Shown: in pieces, positions 46,461 through 58,282 of the stretch
How the letters are laid out: each line of letters starts with the position of its first letter
Position numbering within the stretch: position 1 is the first letter of the stretch
Origin: Corylus avellana
Lineage: Eukaryota; Streptophyta; Magnoliopsida; Fagales; Betulaceae
Assembly: GCF_901000735.1 (NCBI RefSeq)
Contig: NC_081547.1
Location: forward strand, 25,722,046-25,786,045
DNA: 64,000 nt
Reading direction: 5' to 3'
Program-made: the position numbers and the translations under genes
Notes under the pieces: generated by a model
Database searches by the model: none
Seen by the model: the letters and a program-made list of their open reading frames with translations, nothing else
What the model was told of the DNA's origin: nothing

Positions 46461-48163
46461 ATAATTAATGGGATATCAGTGTAAAAAAAGAAAAGAAAAA
46501 GCATATGGTATTCACATCAGAAGAAGTTGATAGAACAAGGATAGAATCTAGTACTTTCTAAGAAGTAGCTAGGAGGAGTACAAAATGTAAAAGAGCAAAA
46601 AACACATTGATGAAGATGGACCCCACAAGGTCGAAGATTTTCTTTTTTTCTTTTTCCTTTCACTGTTTAGGAGAATTAATGTTGTGTAATTTTTACTCTA
46701 CGAAATTGAAATTTATATAACCCCCCCTCCCACCCCCTCTTTTCTCCACCCAAAATCCCATAATTGATTTTCCCGGCCAGGAGATCTCACAAAGGTGGTC
46801 CCCTTCTGTTTGCCTGACCGATGTCGCTTTTTGACCTGCTTTGACCGTATAACATATTCCCTGCGAGCCAATGGAAGAGAGAGAGAGGGTGGTCCACTCC
46901 TTGTGTGAGATTCCCCAGTAGCCATAATCATAATCCTTCACTCCTGCATCAACACTTTTGCTTTTCCCACAATCCCACACCTTTTCTTTCTCGATGCCCT
47001 GCCCTGCCCAGGCGTGTGTATGTGTATGTTTATGTTTATGTTTATGTTTATGTGAGAGAAAGAAAGAGAAAGAAAAAAAAAAGAGAGAAAGAGATCTCTC
47101 AAATCTAGCTATAGCAGAAAAGAAAAAAAGAAAAGAAAAAGAAAATGCAGATAAGCCTAAGAGGATATATGTAATTGCTTTTGGTACTAGCTCTTCAGAG
47201 TTCAGAATAACGAATATGATCCATTGGCCACCAAGTATATCAAAAGCTTATTGATAAGGCAATACTTTTTCTTTTGCTTTTTCCACTTTTATTTATATAT
47301 GCATTTCTTTTTTCCCCCATTGTAATCCTTAACAGCCTAGATTACACTAACCCTAAAAGCAGCCTTGATCATTACCCTCCCACATAATAGAAAATCATCA
47401 TATGGGTAATGGGTCAGAACAGCATGATGATCCATCCATCACACATCCTAGATTTAGTTTTTCTTTTTCTTTTTTTTTTTTTGTCAAAGGAAACAATAAT
47501 ATCTATCATCTTCTAGGCCAAAAGTGAAAAAAGAAAAAAGAAAAAAAAAAAGAAAGAAAAAAAACGAGAACAAAGATATATATATATTGTTGATTCTGAT
47601 GATCAAAAAATAAACCAAGATATATATATTTTTTGTTTTGCATGATTAAAAAAAAAAAAAAAAGGTTGTGAAATTGTGAGACGAGAGTTGAATCTTTTAA
47701 GGACGTTGATCTAATGACCAGCGGTCATATGAAATGTCCATCAGATATGCGTTAATCAACAAGATGGAAGGGCAACATGGTAGTTGTGACTTCCATGTTG
47801 TCAGGCAGAGGCACAGTTGTAATTTACCGTAATTTTAGGCTACACCTATCACGGCAACCTCGTTGCATGTGTAATGAAATGATTACGGTCTCACGGAAGC
47901 CACATGAAACCATCGGTGATGGGAACTATTATTCTCTGCACAAACATTACACGTCACATCATCAAAACCCTAAAACCAATGAGGTAAGAAAAAAGAAGAA
48001 GAAGAAGAAGAAGAAGAAGAAGAAGATGCAAGAGATCAATAGATATTACACACGTACCTTCGTTCAGACATCCGAAATTTCTCCGCTGCCCTTTTGGAAT
48101 TTTGGTCTCGAATTGGAAAAAATAATAATAAAAAATTAATATTTCCATGTATAAAACATGGAA
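45930..48163. other. Intergenic DNA downstream of MIR160
   Basis: No gene is recognised. Simple repeats include an (AT)n at 46430-46455, a TTTATG-type repeat at 47022-47052, purine-rich runs around 47060-47150 and 47525-47565, and (GAA)n at 47994-48026. Open frames here follow these repeats. It should include the 3' end of the primary MIR160 transcript. Confidence 0.4.
47994..48026. repeat. (GAA)n microsatellite
   Basis: About 11 GAA units lie ~140 bp downstream (minus orientation) of the MIR160 hairpin. Confidence 0.85.
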
Positions 48164-48245
48164 TATGCTTGGCTCCTCATACGCCATCCACGGAGGCCAT
48201 CGATGCTCCGGTGGGCTCTGCAAATGGCATACAGGGAGCCAGGCA
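48164..48245 (-). ncRNA. MIR160: MIR160 precursor hairpin
   Basis: On the minus strand the 5' arm (48245-48225) reads TGCCTGGCTCCCTGTATG followed by CCA, the 21-nt mature miR160 sequence conserved across land plants. The 3' arm (48184-48164) reads GCGTATGAGGAGCCAAGC followed by ATA, the usual miR160* sequence. The arms pair with two mismatches, a few G-U pairs and 2-nt 3' overhangs, around a 40-base loop, giving an 82-base miRNA-to-star span. miR160 directs cleavage of the auxin response factor mRNAs of the ARF10/16/17 group and so tunes auxin responses in roots, leaves and seeds. A TATA-like box at 48611-48619 (minus) would give a leader of about 330 bases. No protein gene overlaps it; open frames across it are chance. 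Confidence 0.95.
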
Positions 48246-48610
48246 CATATATGTGTATGCATGTATGCATGATTTTTTTTGCATGTATATATATATGTAT
48301 CTATTTGCTTCAACATGATGATGATGATCTGAAAGCGTATGGAGGCGAAGATGATGAGGAGGCAAGCAAGGATGAAGATGAAGAAGGGGGGAGGCAGAGA
48401 GAGATTTAAGGAGGTTGTAGGAAGATTGTGGGAACTAGGTCATAATCAAATAGGGTTTCAGAGCCCCACAAAAGCTATTGAATTGGCAAAATACAAGCAA
48501 ACCGCTGTGCTAAACTTAGAGGATGATTTAAGGTCCGGCTAGTGTTGTGGGGTTTTCAGAGGGAAAGAAGGAAGATGTGGGGTTGATATTGCACCCCAGC
48601 TCCCTCCCAC

Positions 48611-48619
48611 TAAATATAG
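48611..48619 (-). promoter_or_regulatory. Candidate TATA box of MIR160
   Basis: The minus strand reads CTATATTTA within CTCTATATTTAGTGG, immediately after (downstream of) GC-richer sequence and before a GA/CT repeat at about 48629-48653. It is the best TATA-like match within 500 bases upstream of the hairpin, but this is inference only. Confidence 0.35.
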
Positions 48620-48972
48620 AGACCGAGATGGAGAGAGAGAGAGAGAGAGAGACCACGCAATTTCCTAAGCTAACCTTATGGTGTTTGAAAACTCCTTTTC
48701 TGGGTCGTAAAGCAGAGGTTGCTTTTCTCTTCTCTGAAGCTCATTTTGTCTGGGAGTGCTTGGAAGACATGGATTCCTCATCATCCCTCTCTACTACTTC
48801 CTTTTAAATAAATAAATAAAGTTAAAAGGAGGAAAAAGGGAGAAATACTACCATAATTTTATCATCTTTTTCTACCCTTTATCTGCCTTTTTTTTTTCTT
48901 TCTTTTTCCTTTTCCTTTATACACAACACCATTCCCATTTGTCATTTATATAACTTATATATATAATAATTC

Positions 48973-49006
<34 letters not shown>

Positions 49007-52000
49007 TACAGTGTTGTTTCAAGGCTAGGGTCGACAGGGATTCCCACTTAGCCTTTTTGTTTTGATTTTTGAATAATCCTTTTTAATTTATCCCACTTTT
49101 TGCTACCTAATTCACTACCTTTAATAAAGCAAATTGCCATTAATTAATTTATCTTGCTGCTACAACAACTTTAACCATTCATTTCGATGCATTTGGCTTA
49201 GGTGCCGTAAAAAAAAATACACTCATATAGTCATATGTATCCGGGTTTTATCAATGGTGCGCGCATATTAAATTTTAAATTTTTTATGAGAAAGAAAGAG
49301 AGCGAAATATCACACGGGATTTTCTTGATTCTAGGTTTTTGCGAGGGAAGCCAAATTCATGCATGAAATTTGGTGTAAAAAAAAAAAAAAAAATTGGAAG
49401 AATTTGTGTAACGTCCAGATTTAGTTAATATTTGACAGTAATTATAACAAAAATTTAGCTGTCTCACTAATTATGATAATAAAATCTTGTATGCATATTA
49501 ACGCCATACTAAAAATGCATATATAGAATTAATTAATTAATCATTCAGATTTTATGAGATGTTTAATTAGCCAGAAGGAACCAAATGTAAGTTACCTTAT
49601 TTGTACATGACCAACTAGCCAAAACAATTTCCAATTTTACTTGTCACCTTATATGAATGTTTCAACAATAGTGAATAAATATCTTTATAGAGAATCTTTA
49701 GCTGTCAAAATATGGCCACGAATAGATTTTGAGTGTTGACATCAAAACAAGAGGTGTCAGGTTGGCCTTTTTTTAACCTTCTACCTTTAGTAATTACTTA
49801 TTTACATATTTACTTCATGAATTTATTTTCCATTGTATAAATTGCTATCACCACAACTTTTTTTCATGGAGTTACTCTAGCTATGACCTTTTAATTGGGA
49901 TTATTACGTATATGTTTTACTATAACTCTTATACAAACTGGCGTGATATGCATTGTCATTGCTATGTTACTTAAAATCAAATTTAATTGTTTAATGGTCA
50001 ACATAGTAATTCATTATCACGTGGGCTTATAAATTGACGTGTTAGTTCACACGGCATTATCATGTTAACCACAATCAAATTTAATTGTTTAACAGTTAAT
50101 GTGGTAAGTGTCGTAGGTTTATAAACTAACGTGGTATATAGTTGACACTGTCATATTTGTCACAATCAAATTTAATTATTTAGTGGCTAACGTATAAATT
50201 TCACATGGAATAACACGTACTACGTCAGTTTGTTAGGCCGGCATTTGTATAGTTATTTAATTCAAGTGATGTGAAAAAATATATAATAAGCATATCTTAA
50301 TGTGTCCTCTCTATCATCTCTTTTATTCAACATATTTGGCAGAACTCTTCTCTTTGTCTCTTTGCATGTTGATTCCACTTATAGAATGAAATTTACCCCT
50401 AAAAGTAAATCTTAAGAAAAGTAAGAATTAAACTGTTCAAAACGGTGCGCTGCTGCATCAACCTCATAATTAATTATCGGGCAATTAAACAGGTAGTATT
50501 ACAACCAATTAATGGAAGATACGTTTGAGCTAGCTAGGTATCATGGGTTTTCCTATAATTCCTTTATAAATTCATATGGCAGTCAGCGACTCAACATGCA
50601 TGATTGCCGCATGGCATGCAAATTAAGCAATAAATTTTAAGAGAGGTGAATTAATTTGTAAGATTATAGTAAAAGTTATAGCAGCACTCTTAACCAACCT
50701 GATTAGTTGAGTTATTATTATTATTATTTTTTTAAAAAAAAAGTGATAATGAGTTCTTTCTTGCACTACCTGATGTAAAATTATGTAGCTAAACAAGTAG
50801 CAACCCTGTTAAAAAAGTGAGTAATTTTATATACACCACATTAATTATTCGTCTCTCATTTCTGGCCCGAAGCTAATTAATGTGACGTAGTTTTCCTAAA
50901 CAAAAAATAAATTTTCATGCACCAAATACGATCGGGATCACGCCATGTCGCCACATCAGCTCTGTGCGATAAATGGGAAAAGGATAATGGGGTGATGTAT
51001 AGCATTACTCTTAAATGATATGTGAAAAATACGATCAGACCCCAAACATCACCTGGGGGGGTTAAGTAGATGTTTACAAATAATTACAACAATTTTAAAA
51101 AACTAACTACCACATTTATGATCACCTTTCTATAAAGCATTAAATAACTCAATGGAAATTTTACATATTTTTCCAATAAAACAATTTGAAAGGAATGAAT
51201 GAGTTTTGAAAAATGGAAAGACTAGTACGTATACTAATTAAAGAATAACGTTTTCTGAGAAATGAAATGTAAGTAAAGATATATAAGTTTTACAAAGAAT
51301 AATATATATATATTTGTAAAAACCATGCATATGTTTTAAATAAGGGCCCCGGCCCGTGTCACAAACATAATTAATTGGAATTGTATTTACTTACTGAGTT
51401 GTGGAGTTATCATTTTCACCTACAAAAAATTATTGAATTTTAATTTATAGATATAGTCGTCGACGCGTCGTGAAAGAGGATGATCGTGCTACCAACACTT
51501 AAGACAACTATCCTTAATATATGTCTACATGAGACCTTAGCGTGTAGTGTGTGATTGTTTTGAAAAAGACAACTATAGTTGTAGTTGTCCCATGTGACAC
51601 TTTTGAAAAAACCCTTGCCATATGTTTTTCATGTGTTTTCACAATTCAACATGTTTTTAACCATTTTCAACGACATCTTAGATAAGATCTCTAGTCCTCA
51701 CTTTTTCTTCAAATTTATACTTTATCCTTGATCTCTTCAATCAACCAACCATATAGAATAGAATTCCTTGATTGCAATTATGTTCCAAAAGAAATTTAGA
51801 GGAAAAAAACAAACCAGTGGCACTATTAATGAGCTATTACAGTCCATAATTAAAGTTTTGGTGCCATATGGGTTATGATTAAGGTTAATTATCTACAATT
51901 CAAATCAACCGCGCGCGCGAGCATGATATTTCTTCTTCTCTACGATTCAAATCACAAGTAATTATGAAGCTTTTGTAATCACCCAAGATCACGACCCAAC

Positions 52001-52167
52001 TAAGAAGACCCATATATTGACTTCAACTAGCTAGTTTTGTAATTGACACCCAAAATTCACCATTTTTTTTTTCAAATAATAATAATAATCAAGATATGAA
52101 GATATCAAAATTGCAATGGATATATCCTTCCTCTGGTTCCAAATACAATACATGCACAAATGTCATT
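48620..52167. other. Intergenic DNA upstream of MIR160, no gene seen
   Basis: The first few hundred bases probably hold MIR160 promoter elements. Beyond this the DNA is AT-rich with an (AT)n at about 48975-49002, an A-run at 49378-49393, degenerate tandem repeats at 49976-50230 and MITE-like ends near 50995. No coding signal was recognised. Confidence 0.45.
49976..50230. repeat. Degenerate ~90-98-bp tandem repeat, three copies
   Basis: ATCAAATTTAATTGTTTAA recurs at about 49976, 50074 and 50165. Each copy is followed by a divergent GTCAACATAGTAA / GTTAATGTGGTAA / GCTAACGTATAAA segment and then by TTATAAATTGACGTG-like text. A related single unit appears near 56825. The origin is unclear, possibly the interior of a decayed element. 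Confidence 0.55.
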
Positions 52168-52707
52168 TCAAATCCATTTGCTTCGATTGGCCTTCGGGTG
52201 TTCTCGTGATTAGAGGACGGAAAGAGAGAGAAATGGAAAAGACTAGTAGGGTTTGTACGATTTGGGAGAGAAATGAGAAAGAGGGATTTACAAATTAGGG
52301 TAAAAAAAAAAGAAAGTTTTTTGGTAGATATGATTATGTGAGTAACGCATAATTGACGTAAATTAAATCTTGACGATTATGATAAATAATTTGGTGCATG
52401 GGACACTGGTCAAATTCTGAAAGGATATGACATGCCACTAAATCCATTTGCTTCGATTGGCCTTCGGGGGTTCGTGTGATTAGTGGGTGGAGAGAGAGAG
52501 AAAGAAATGGGAAAGACTAGTAGGGTTCGGACGATTTGGGAGAGAAATGAGAAAGAAGGATTTACAAATTAGGGTAAAAAAAAAGTTTTTGGGTAAATAT
52601 GATTATGTGAGTAACGCGTAATTGACGTAGATTAAATCTTAAGATAAATCATGTGACGCATGGGACACTTGTCAAATTATGAAAGGTCTTGATATGACAT
52701 GCCTCTA
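52168..52707. repeat. Tandem duplication, two ~270-bp units
   Basis: Units 52168-52439 and 52440-52707 both open with AAATCCATTTGCTTCGATTG and share GACTAGTAGGGTT, ACGATTTGGGAGAGAAATGA and GATATGATTATGTGAGTAAC-like segments. They close with GACATGCC. Similarity is high with small indels. The 60-residue frame across unit 1 (52116-52298) is not conserved in unit 2, so coding is unlikely. Confidence 0.9.
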
Positions 52708-54169
52708 AATTTTTTGATGGAACATGAACATAGAGACTAAATTAATAACACTATATTCCCAAGTACTAGCTAGGTGTGATAATTTATTAAACAAAAGTGT
52801 TTATTTAATATAATGGTCCAAAGCATAATTACCAAAATAACATTTTTTTATTAAAAAAAAAAAAAGAAAAAAAAAGAGAAAAAGAGTAATGGGATTTCTT
52901 TTTCTATTGTTTAATCGCTTTTGTACCTTGCTCCTTAGTGCTAGCTAGCAGGTATTGTCCCTACCATGTTGGATGTTCCTCAATCACAAAATTGGGGGTT
53001 GAGCCCTATTCAAACATTAAAAGAAAGCTTTGAAGTATGAAAAGGAAGCAAAAACTAGTGTTGTACAGACACACATACCCACGTGCCACACAATAAAACT
53101 GCCATACCAGGTACTGCCTCAGTAAATAATAAAATTATATATATATATATATATATATATTGTAAATTAATGAACCAAACTCCACCGAACCACCACTTGT
53201 ATATTAATTAATTAAGAATTAAAGAATATAGAATTAACGTGTAAAAAATAGTATATACGAAAATGGACATATCAAAAGAAAAGCATTGTTTTGATTGGTC
53301 AATGAAACCAGAGACAGATCTTCCAGTTTATTAAGACTTTATTTATTTTGTGTTGTTTAATTTTAAAGCGATTCTCCTTCTCCCTCAATCAATGGAATGG
53401 AAAGGACGTAGTGCTGCGCTTGGACTTTGGCCTACGTGGTTAACGGGTGGAGTGGGATTTTTTTATTTTTTATTTTTTATTTTTGGGACCACCTTAGGCC
53501 TTGGGGGGTCCAGGGTCCCCCCGAGGCCCAACGTGGTTCCACCCTTAGTGGTTATAGAAGCACTCGATCATTTATTTTATTTAAGCCTAATCTTAATCTT
53601 AGTACCACTCTCCTTTGGGCATGATAACGGTTAGCATTGAATGCCAATTGAATTATATCATAACGAAGATTGTCGGGGACATCCCATGTAATAGTTGATG
53701 ACGGCAAATCATGGACAACCCACACGCATGCGGCCCGGCCATTTAAGGGGTAACACATGGCATAATTGTACAAGCTGGCCGGGGAGAATAACTTTGGCCT
53801 AAAACAAGACAAGACCAAAAATGAATGTAAGCCCCTCACCCCATTCATTTATTATATATAAAAAATAAAAGTTTTTTTTCGAGAAGAATTAACTTATATA
53901 TTGACTTAGGCATCAAAAGTATCATCGCCAGCTCACACCCGTAGGCCTCAGAACTAATTTGTCTCATGATTTCAAGTGTTCCTAGCCGTGGACTTGGTAG
54001 TGTGGATTTCAGCATCATTAATGTAAACGTTACTAAAAAAGTAATTATGGGTTAGTCTATATATCGAGAAGATTTTTGAAACATTATACTTGCTTTTATT
54101 TAATAAGTTACCTTATGAAATTGGGCTGTCAACTATGAATTGCAATAAAGTTGTGTCTTTCACTTAAAG
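52708..54169. other. Intergenic DNA, no gene seen
   Basis: It contains an A-run near 52855-52880, an (AT)n at 53136-53160, a GC-richer patch with GGGGGGTCCAGGGTCCCCCC-like palindromic text near 53500-53525, and degenerate LTR-like text near 53905-53980. Open frames of 94-98 residues overlap the GC-richer patch on both strands but match nothing recognised. Confidence 0.4.
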
Positions 54170-54174
54170 AGTAC

Positions 54175-54900
54175 TGCTTTAATTAAGGGTATTAGCTTTT
54201 ACTGCAAGTTTCTTACCAATTGACATGGCGCCGACCCACGTGGTAATTATCACATTAATTAATTAACCACCAGAATATAGACTAACATGTAACATTCATC
54301 TTCATATAATGTGGAATATCACGTGAGTTTGCAAGAGCTTATAAGGTAAGTACCTCAAATATTTTCCTTACTTCAACAAATAGTGATAGTTTCACTTAAA
54401 GAGTGTTTTTTGTTAAAGTAATGATTAAGGGATTAAATTTACCTTTTCTTATCAGCTTAAGCTTTTAGGACAAGTGGTGATTTAACATGGTATCAGAGCC
54501 AAAGGTCCAGGGATCGAACCTTGACTCCGTCAATTCACCCTCCATTTAAATTAAATATTCCACATGTTGGGCATCACCTATTAAAAAAAAGAGTTTGCCC
54601 ACACGTGAGGGGAAGTGTTAAAGTAATAATTAAGGGATTAAATTTACCTTTTCTTATCAGCTTAAGCTTTTAGGACAAGTGATGATTTAACACTTTTAGG
54701 GGTATTAGTTTTTATTGTAAGTTTCTTACCAACGAACATGGCCGGCGCTGACCCACATGGAAATTACCATATTAATTAACCACAAAAATACATACTGACA
54801 TATAACATTCATCTTTATATGATGTGAACTATCACGTGAGTTTGCAAGAGCTTATAAGGTAAGTACCCCAAACATTTTCCTTACTTCAAATAGTTGACGG
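54175..54900. repeat. Tandem duplication split by a TRIM insertion
   Basis: Unit 1 (about 54175-54410) and unit 2 (about 54693-54895) share TTTCTTACCAA, TGTAACATTCATCTT-like text and the string CACGTGAGTTTGCAAGAGCT. Similarity continues through TATAAGGTAAGTACC. Unit 2 is separated from its leading CACTTAAAGAGTG by the TRIM at 54411-54692, so the duplication predates the insertion. Confidence 0.8.
54411..54692 (+). mobile_element. TRIM retrotransposon, 282 bp, with 77-bp LTRs
   Basis: The 5' LTR is 54411-54487 and the 3' LTR 54616-54692. Each is 77 bp, starts TGTTAAAGTAAT, ends TTTAACA, and they differ at two positions (75/77 identical). The primer-binding site TGGTATCAGAGCC directly follows the 5' LTR at 54488 and is complementary to the 3' end of initiator tRNA-Met. 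A purine tract (GTGAGGGGAAG, 54605-54615) directly precedes the 3' LTR. The internal region is only 128 bp and codes nothing. Flanking five bases are TTTTT and CTTTT, a one-mismatch candidate target duplication. This is the definition of a terminal-repeat retrotransposon in miniature, mobilised by enzymes encoded elsewhere. Confidence 0.92.
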
Positions 54901-54994
54901 TTTCTCATCCCAAACATGATTACTATATTGCAATGTCAAGTTGTATGCATTCAATCTAGGCTGATTGAAACTTCGAATCTTCGTTACTTACTTT

Positions 54995-55145
54995 TATAAT
55001 ATTAATTAAATGAGTAAATTTATACTCTTCTATTAGCTTAAAATTTTGGAATAAGTAATGATTTAATATGTTATAATGAATTCGAACTTATCTCCGCCAT
55101 TTACCTAGCACTCATTTTAATTCAATATTCCATATAATTCTCTAG
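54995..55145 (+). mobile_element. Degenerate second TRIM copy (5' LTR and internal part)
   Basis: The text TTAATTAAATGAGTAAATTT, TTAGCTTAAAATTTTGGAA, TAAGTAATGATTTAATA and then TGTTATAATGAATTCGAAC tracks the LTR, primer site and internal start of the 54411 TRIM with many substitutions. CATTTTAATTCAATATTCCA matches its internal end. No 3' LTR was found. Confidence 0.6.
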
Positions 55146-55283
55146 ATTTTACTCTAAATATTTCAAAAGGAAGTGAAGTGTAGCATTACTCTAAATTATC
55201 CTTTATCTCCACTTATTTTTGAAATATATTTAATATATTCCATGTAAGCCATGCATTGTGACATAAATATGATAAATGAGTGC

Positions 55284-55314
<31 letters not shown>

Positions 55315-55837
55315 AATGAGTGCAATATGTGTATATATGTGTGTGATTAATGCAGAATTAGTGTAAAAGAAATTAAAAACATATAGAAACGCATGCTAAA
55401 AGGGAGCATTGACATTGGTTATAACATCCTAACACCAAAAAGAAAGTAGACAAAAGAATCAAAAAAAAAAAAAAAAAAAACAAACAAACAAACAAACACC
55501 AACTCATTCACCACACTAGCTTGTACTCCCACGTCGCCATCTCCCATACTAAAACGTCAGCCTACCTAAACCCTCGAGGATACTTGAAGCCTGAAGTGAG
55601 TGGTTGAATGAAACCAATATTAAATAAATAATTAATTCAGAATTAGCAAGGCAGCTGCATGGTCGAAGTGGAGTACAAGGCAGAAAAAGTGTTTCTACAT
55701 ACTTGTTCCTCACATAAAGTTAACCCCGTAAGGACAAAGAAAGATTAATATATACATCAAAAACAGGAGTAAATTAAAAAAGCTAGCAAGGAATGCATCA
55801 TCATCATCATCATCATCATCATAATAATATGTCTGAT

Positions 55838-55875
<38 letters not shown>

Positions 55876-58200
55876 TTATGTGTAGAAGAAAAGGCTGCAA
55901 CTGCAAGAATGGAGGGAGGGAGGGAGGGATATGTAAAAAATGGAAAGAGAAGAAAAAGAATTAAGGAAGAAAAAAGAGGAGAAGAGAGGAATATTATTAA
56001 AAATGGAAAAATAATTTTATCGTGTAGAGTGTTGGAAGCAACAAGTGTGGGAATCCTGGTGTCAGACTTTCCCTCCCTTTGCTGTTTGTATCTAAGTGTC
56101 TCACGGTTAGATTCTACTCCCTCCATCTCTCTCTCTCTCTCTCTCTCCCTCTCTCTTGAAACAATGGAGTTAGAGTCACTGCCATTGTTTCAAACCTTCT
56201 CTGCTTCTACACGCCTCGAACGCCACGCAACCACATTCGCGCACAGATTCATATGCTGCGCATGCCCCTAAACCCCTTCTCTCTCTCTCTCTCTCAATTT
56301 TGGACTATATATTGAAAAAACTATTTTAAAAAAAAATTTACTGTAATTTCAAATCATTTATTTTAAATCCTACTGGGGGAAGCAAAAATAATAAAAATAC
56401 CCCTTTTATCAAATTAAAAAAAAAAAAATTGAATTTTAATAGTAAGAATTAACTAAACGTATAGTTTTCCCATTAAATTGATGAATTTATATAATGGATT
56501 GTAATTATAAAAACTATAGTATACCATATTTATGCGATATGCGCATTGCATCTATGATCTATACCGGCCTGCTACATGAGACCGGTATTTTCTTAAATGA
56601 GTGACGTCATTTAATTTAGAAATAAATAGTTTTTATTTTCTTATTTCTTTTAAATCCATGACAATTGACATACAGAATATTGGATTATGCGTATGACACA
56701 TGGGCTAGCTTCTCAATTGTCATGGCAAGTAAGAAAAAACATTTGAAGTATTACAATTTTTACTACATTTTTTTTTACAAATTTGCGTGGTATAGTTTAT
56801 ATGAGTGTTATTTGGTGTGCCCAAATTTAATTGTTTAGTGGGTGACGTAATAATTACTTTATAGGAGAAATTGTAGTACTATAAGTAGCACTCAAGCAAG
56901 ATTATAAAAAAAAAAAAAAAAAAAAAAAAGTAGCACTCAAGCAAGAAAGTCACTATTTTTGTAAGAAAAATATTGTATACTACAGTCATTTCATTTTCAT
57001 TCCACTGGACTGATGTGACAGTGTTCATTAGTCTTTATTTTTTAATAAGGGCTGATTTAAAAATTGATAAGCAATGCCACGTCAATTTGGTGAAATGGGG
57101 TGAGATGATATGTAGTATATAACACTACTCTTCTTTGGGAACAAAATACAACTTCGTGGTGAAGAGAGTTGATATACATATTATTTGAATCGAATGTATT
57201 CAAAAGAATTAGTAAATGAGAAAAACCCTCTCTCTCTCTCTCTCTCCCTTTTCATGTAATTTGCTTAAGAAAAAAAAAACTGAAAAAGGAAATGTTTTTG
57301 GCCATTCTTATAAACATTTAAGGCAGTTAAGGAGTACCAAATGAAGTGAATTTGAAGTACATTATTGCACTCTGCTTAGAGATATGCGTGAAAAGAACCA
57401 CTCTGCCCAAAATAAAGTGTAAAAAGCACAAATCTGTTGTACTCTCTCTTATGACCCAGATTTCAATATTCATCACTTTCATTTTGAACAATATTACAAG
57501 TTTCAAACCCCAATCACATACTTCAACCATTAATCGATTATAAACATGTTTTTAATTGAATACTTATGTTAGATTGCAGTGAGTAATGAACTGATCAACG
57601 TCTTTTTCTCGGATTTGGCTTAGGTGCCGTAAAAAACTACAGTAGTTACGATCTAGTTTTAGTTTTATGTTTTATGCATTTAAAAATCAATTACTAACAG
57701 CTTAAATTACTCTTTTTCCAATATCCAATTTATTAAAAAATTGCCAAAGAAAATTATTATATGCTGAGACCCATATTGCCCAAAACTGCTCTCAAAGTGT
57801 GTAAACTCTGATTCTTTTATTATTAATATATCAATTAGGGTAAACAATAATCCAGAGGATAAGAGCGTGCTACACATTATCAAACTCTTTATTGGCATCA
57901 GCTGCGGGCTACAAAGCGCCGTAGTGGGCTGTGGGCCTTACATCATATCTGGACCAACTCCAGCATGGGCCTTTACATACATTAATATGTGGACAGCATT
58001 GGGCCTTGATATTTTATAAGTTTTTACGAACCAACTTCATTCCATATATTGTATTGCATTTTCTCTAATATATGTAAATACTAAAATTATTTTGAAAAAT
58101 TCCTTTATAATATGAATTATCATAATGTTGCGTATATACCTATTCAAATTTAAATGCGTGTATGCGGCCCTACGTATGCCATCTAAAGAGTAATTATAAC
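55146..58200. other. Intergenic DNA, no gene supported
   Basis: It includes an (AT)n at 55285-55310, an A-run with (CAAA)n at about 55460-55497, (CAT)n at 55797-55820, a GA-rich tract at 55838-55876, a CT tract at 56126-56150, an A-run at 56907-56929, and MITE ends near 57000-57130. The open frames of 120-138 residues at 55710-56271 are built largely from these repeats. A 35-codon frame at 56164-56271 is not recognised. Confidence 0.45.
55797..55876. repeat. (CAT)n and (GA)n compound microsatellite
   Basis: About eight CAT units are followed after ~20 bases by a GA-rich tract broken once by AAA. Confidence 0.85.
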
Positions 58201-58282
58201 AAAATAAGGAAAGTGCGGCTAGGGTTTCTGATTGTTGTCAGTTTCGTTGAGATCCTGCGATTGTATTGTTGCTGTAAGATCC

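Noticed and set aside
46693..46980. 95-residue minus-strand open frame
   Set aside because: Start and tail are repeat-driven (GGG-rich end, GA-rich centre), with no recognisable domain or splice context.
47777..48542. Several open frames around the MIR160 hairpin (up to 120 residues)
   Set aside because: They are built from GAA, GAT and GA repeats and cross the miRNA precursor, so they are chance frames in a non-coding transcript region.
54481..54530. tRNA gene suggested by TGGTATCAGAGCC and GATCGAACC
   Set aside because: This is the primer-binding site of the TRIM next to its LTR. No cloverleaf can be formed.
55710..56271. Open frames of 120 and 138 residues on opposite strands
   Set aside because: Mostly translations of (CAT)n, (GA)n and (CT)n repeats.
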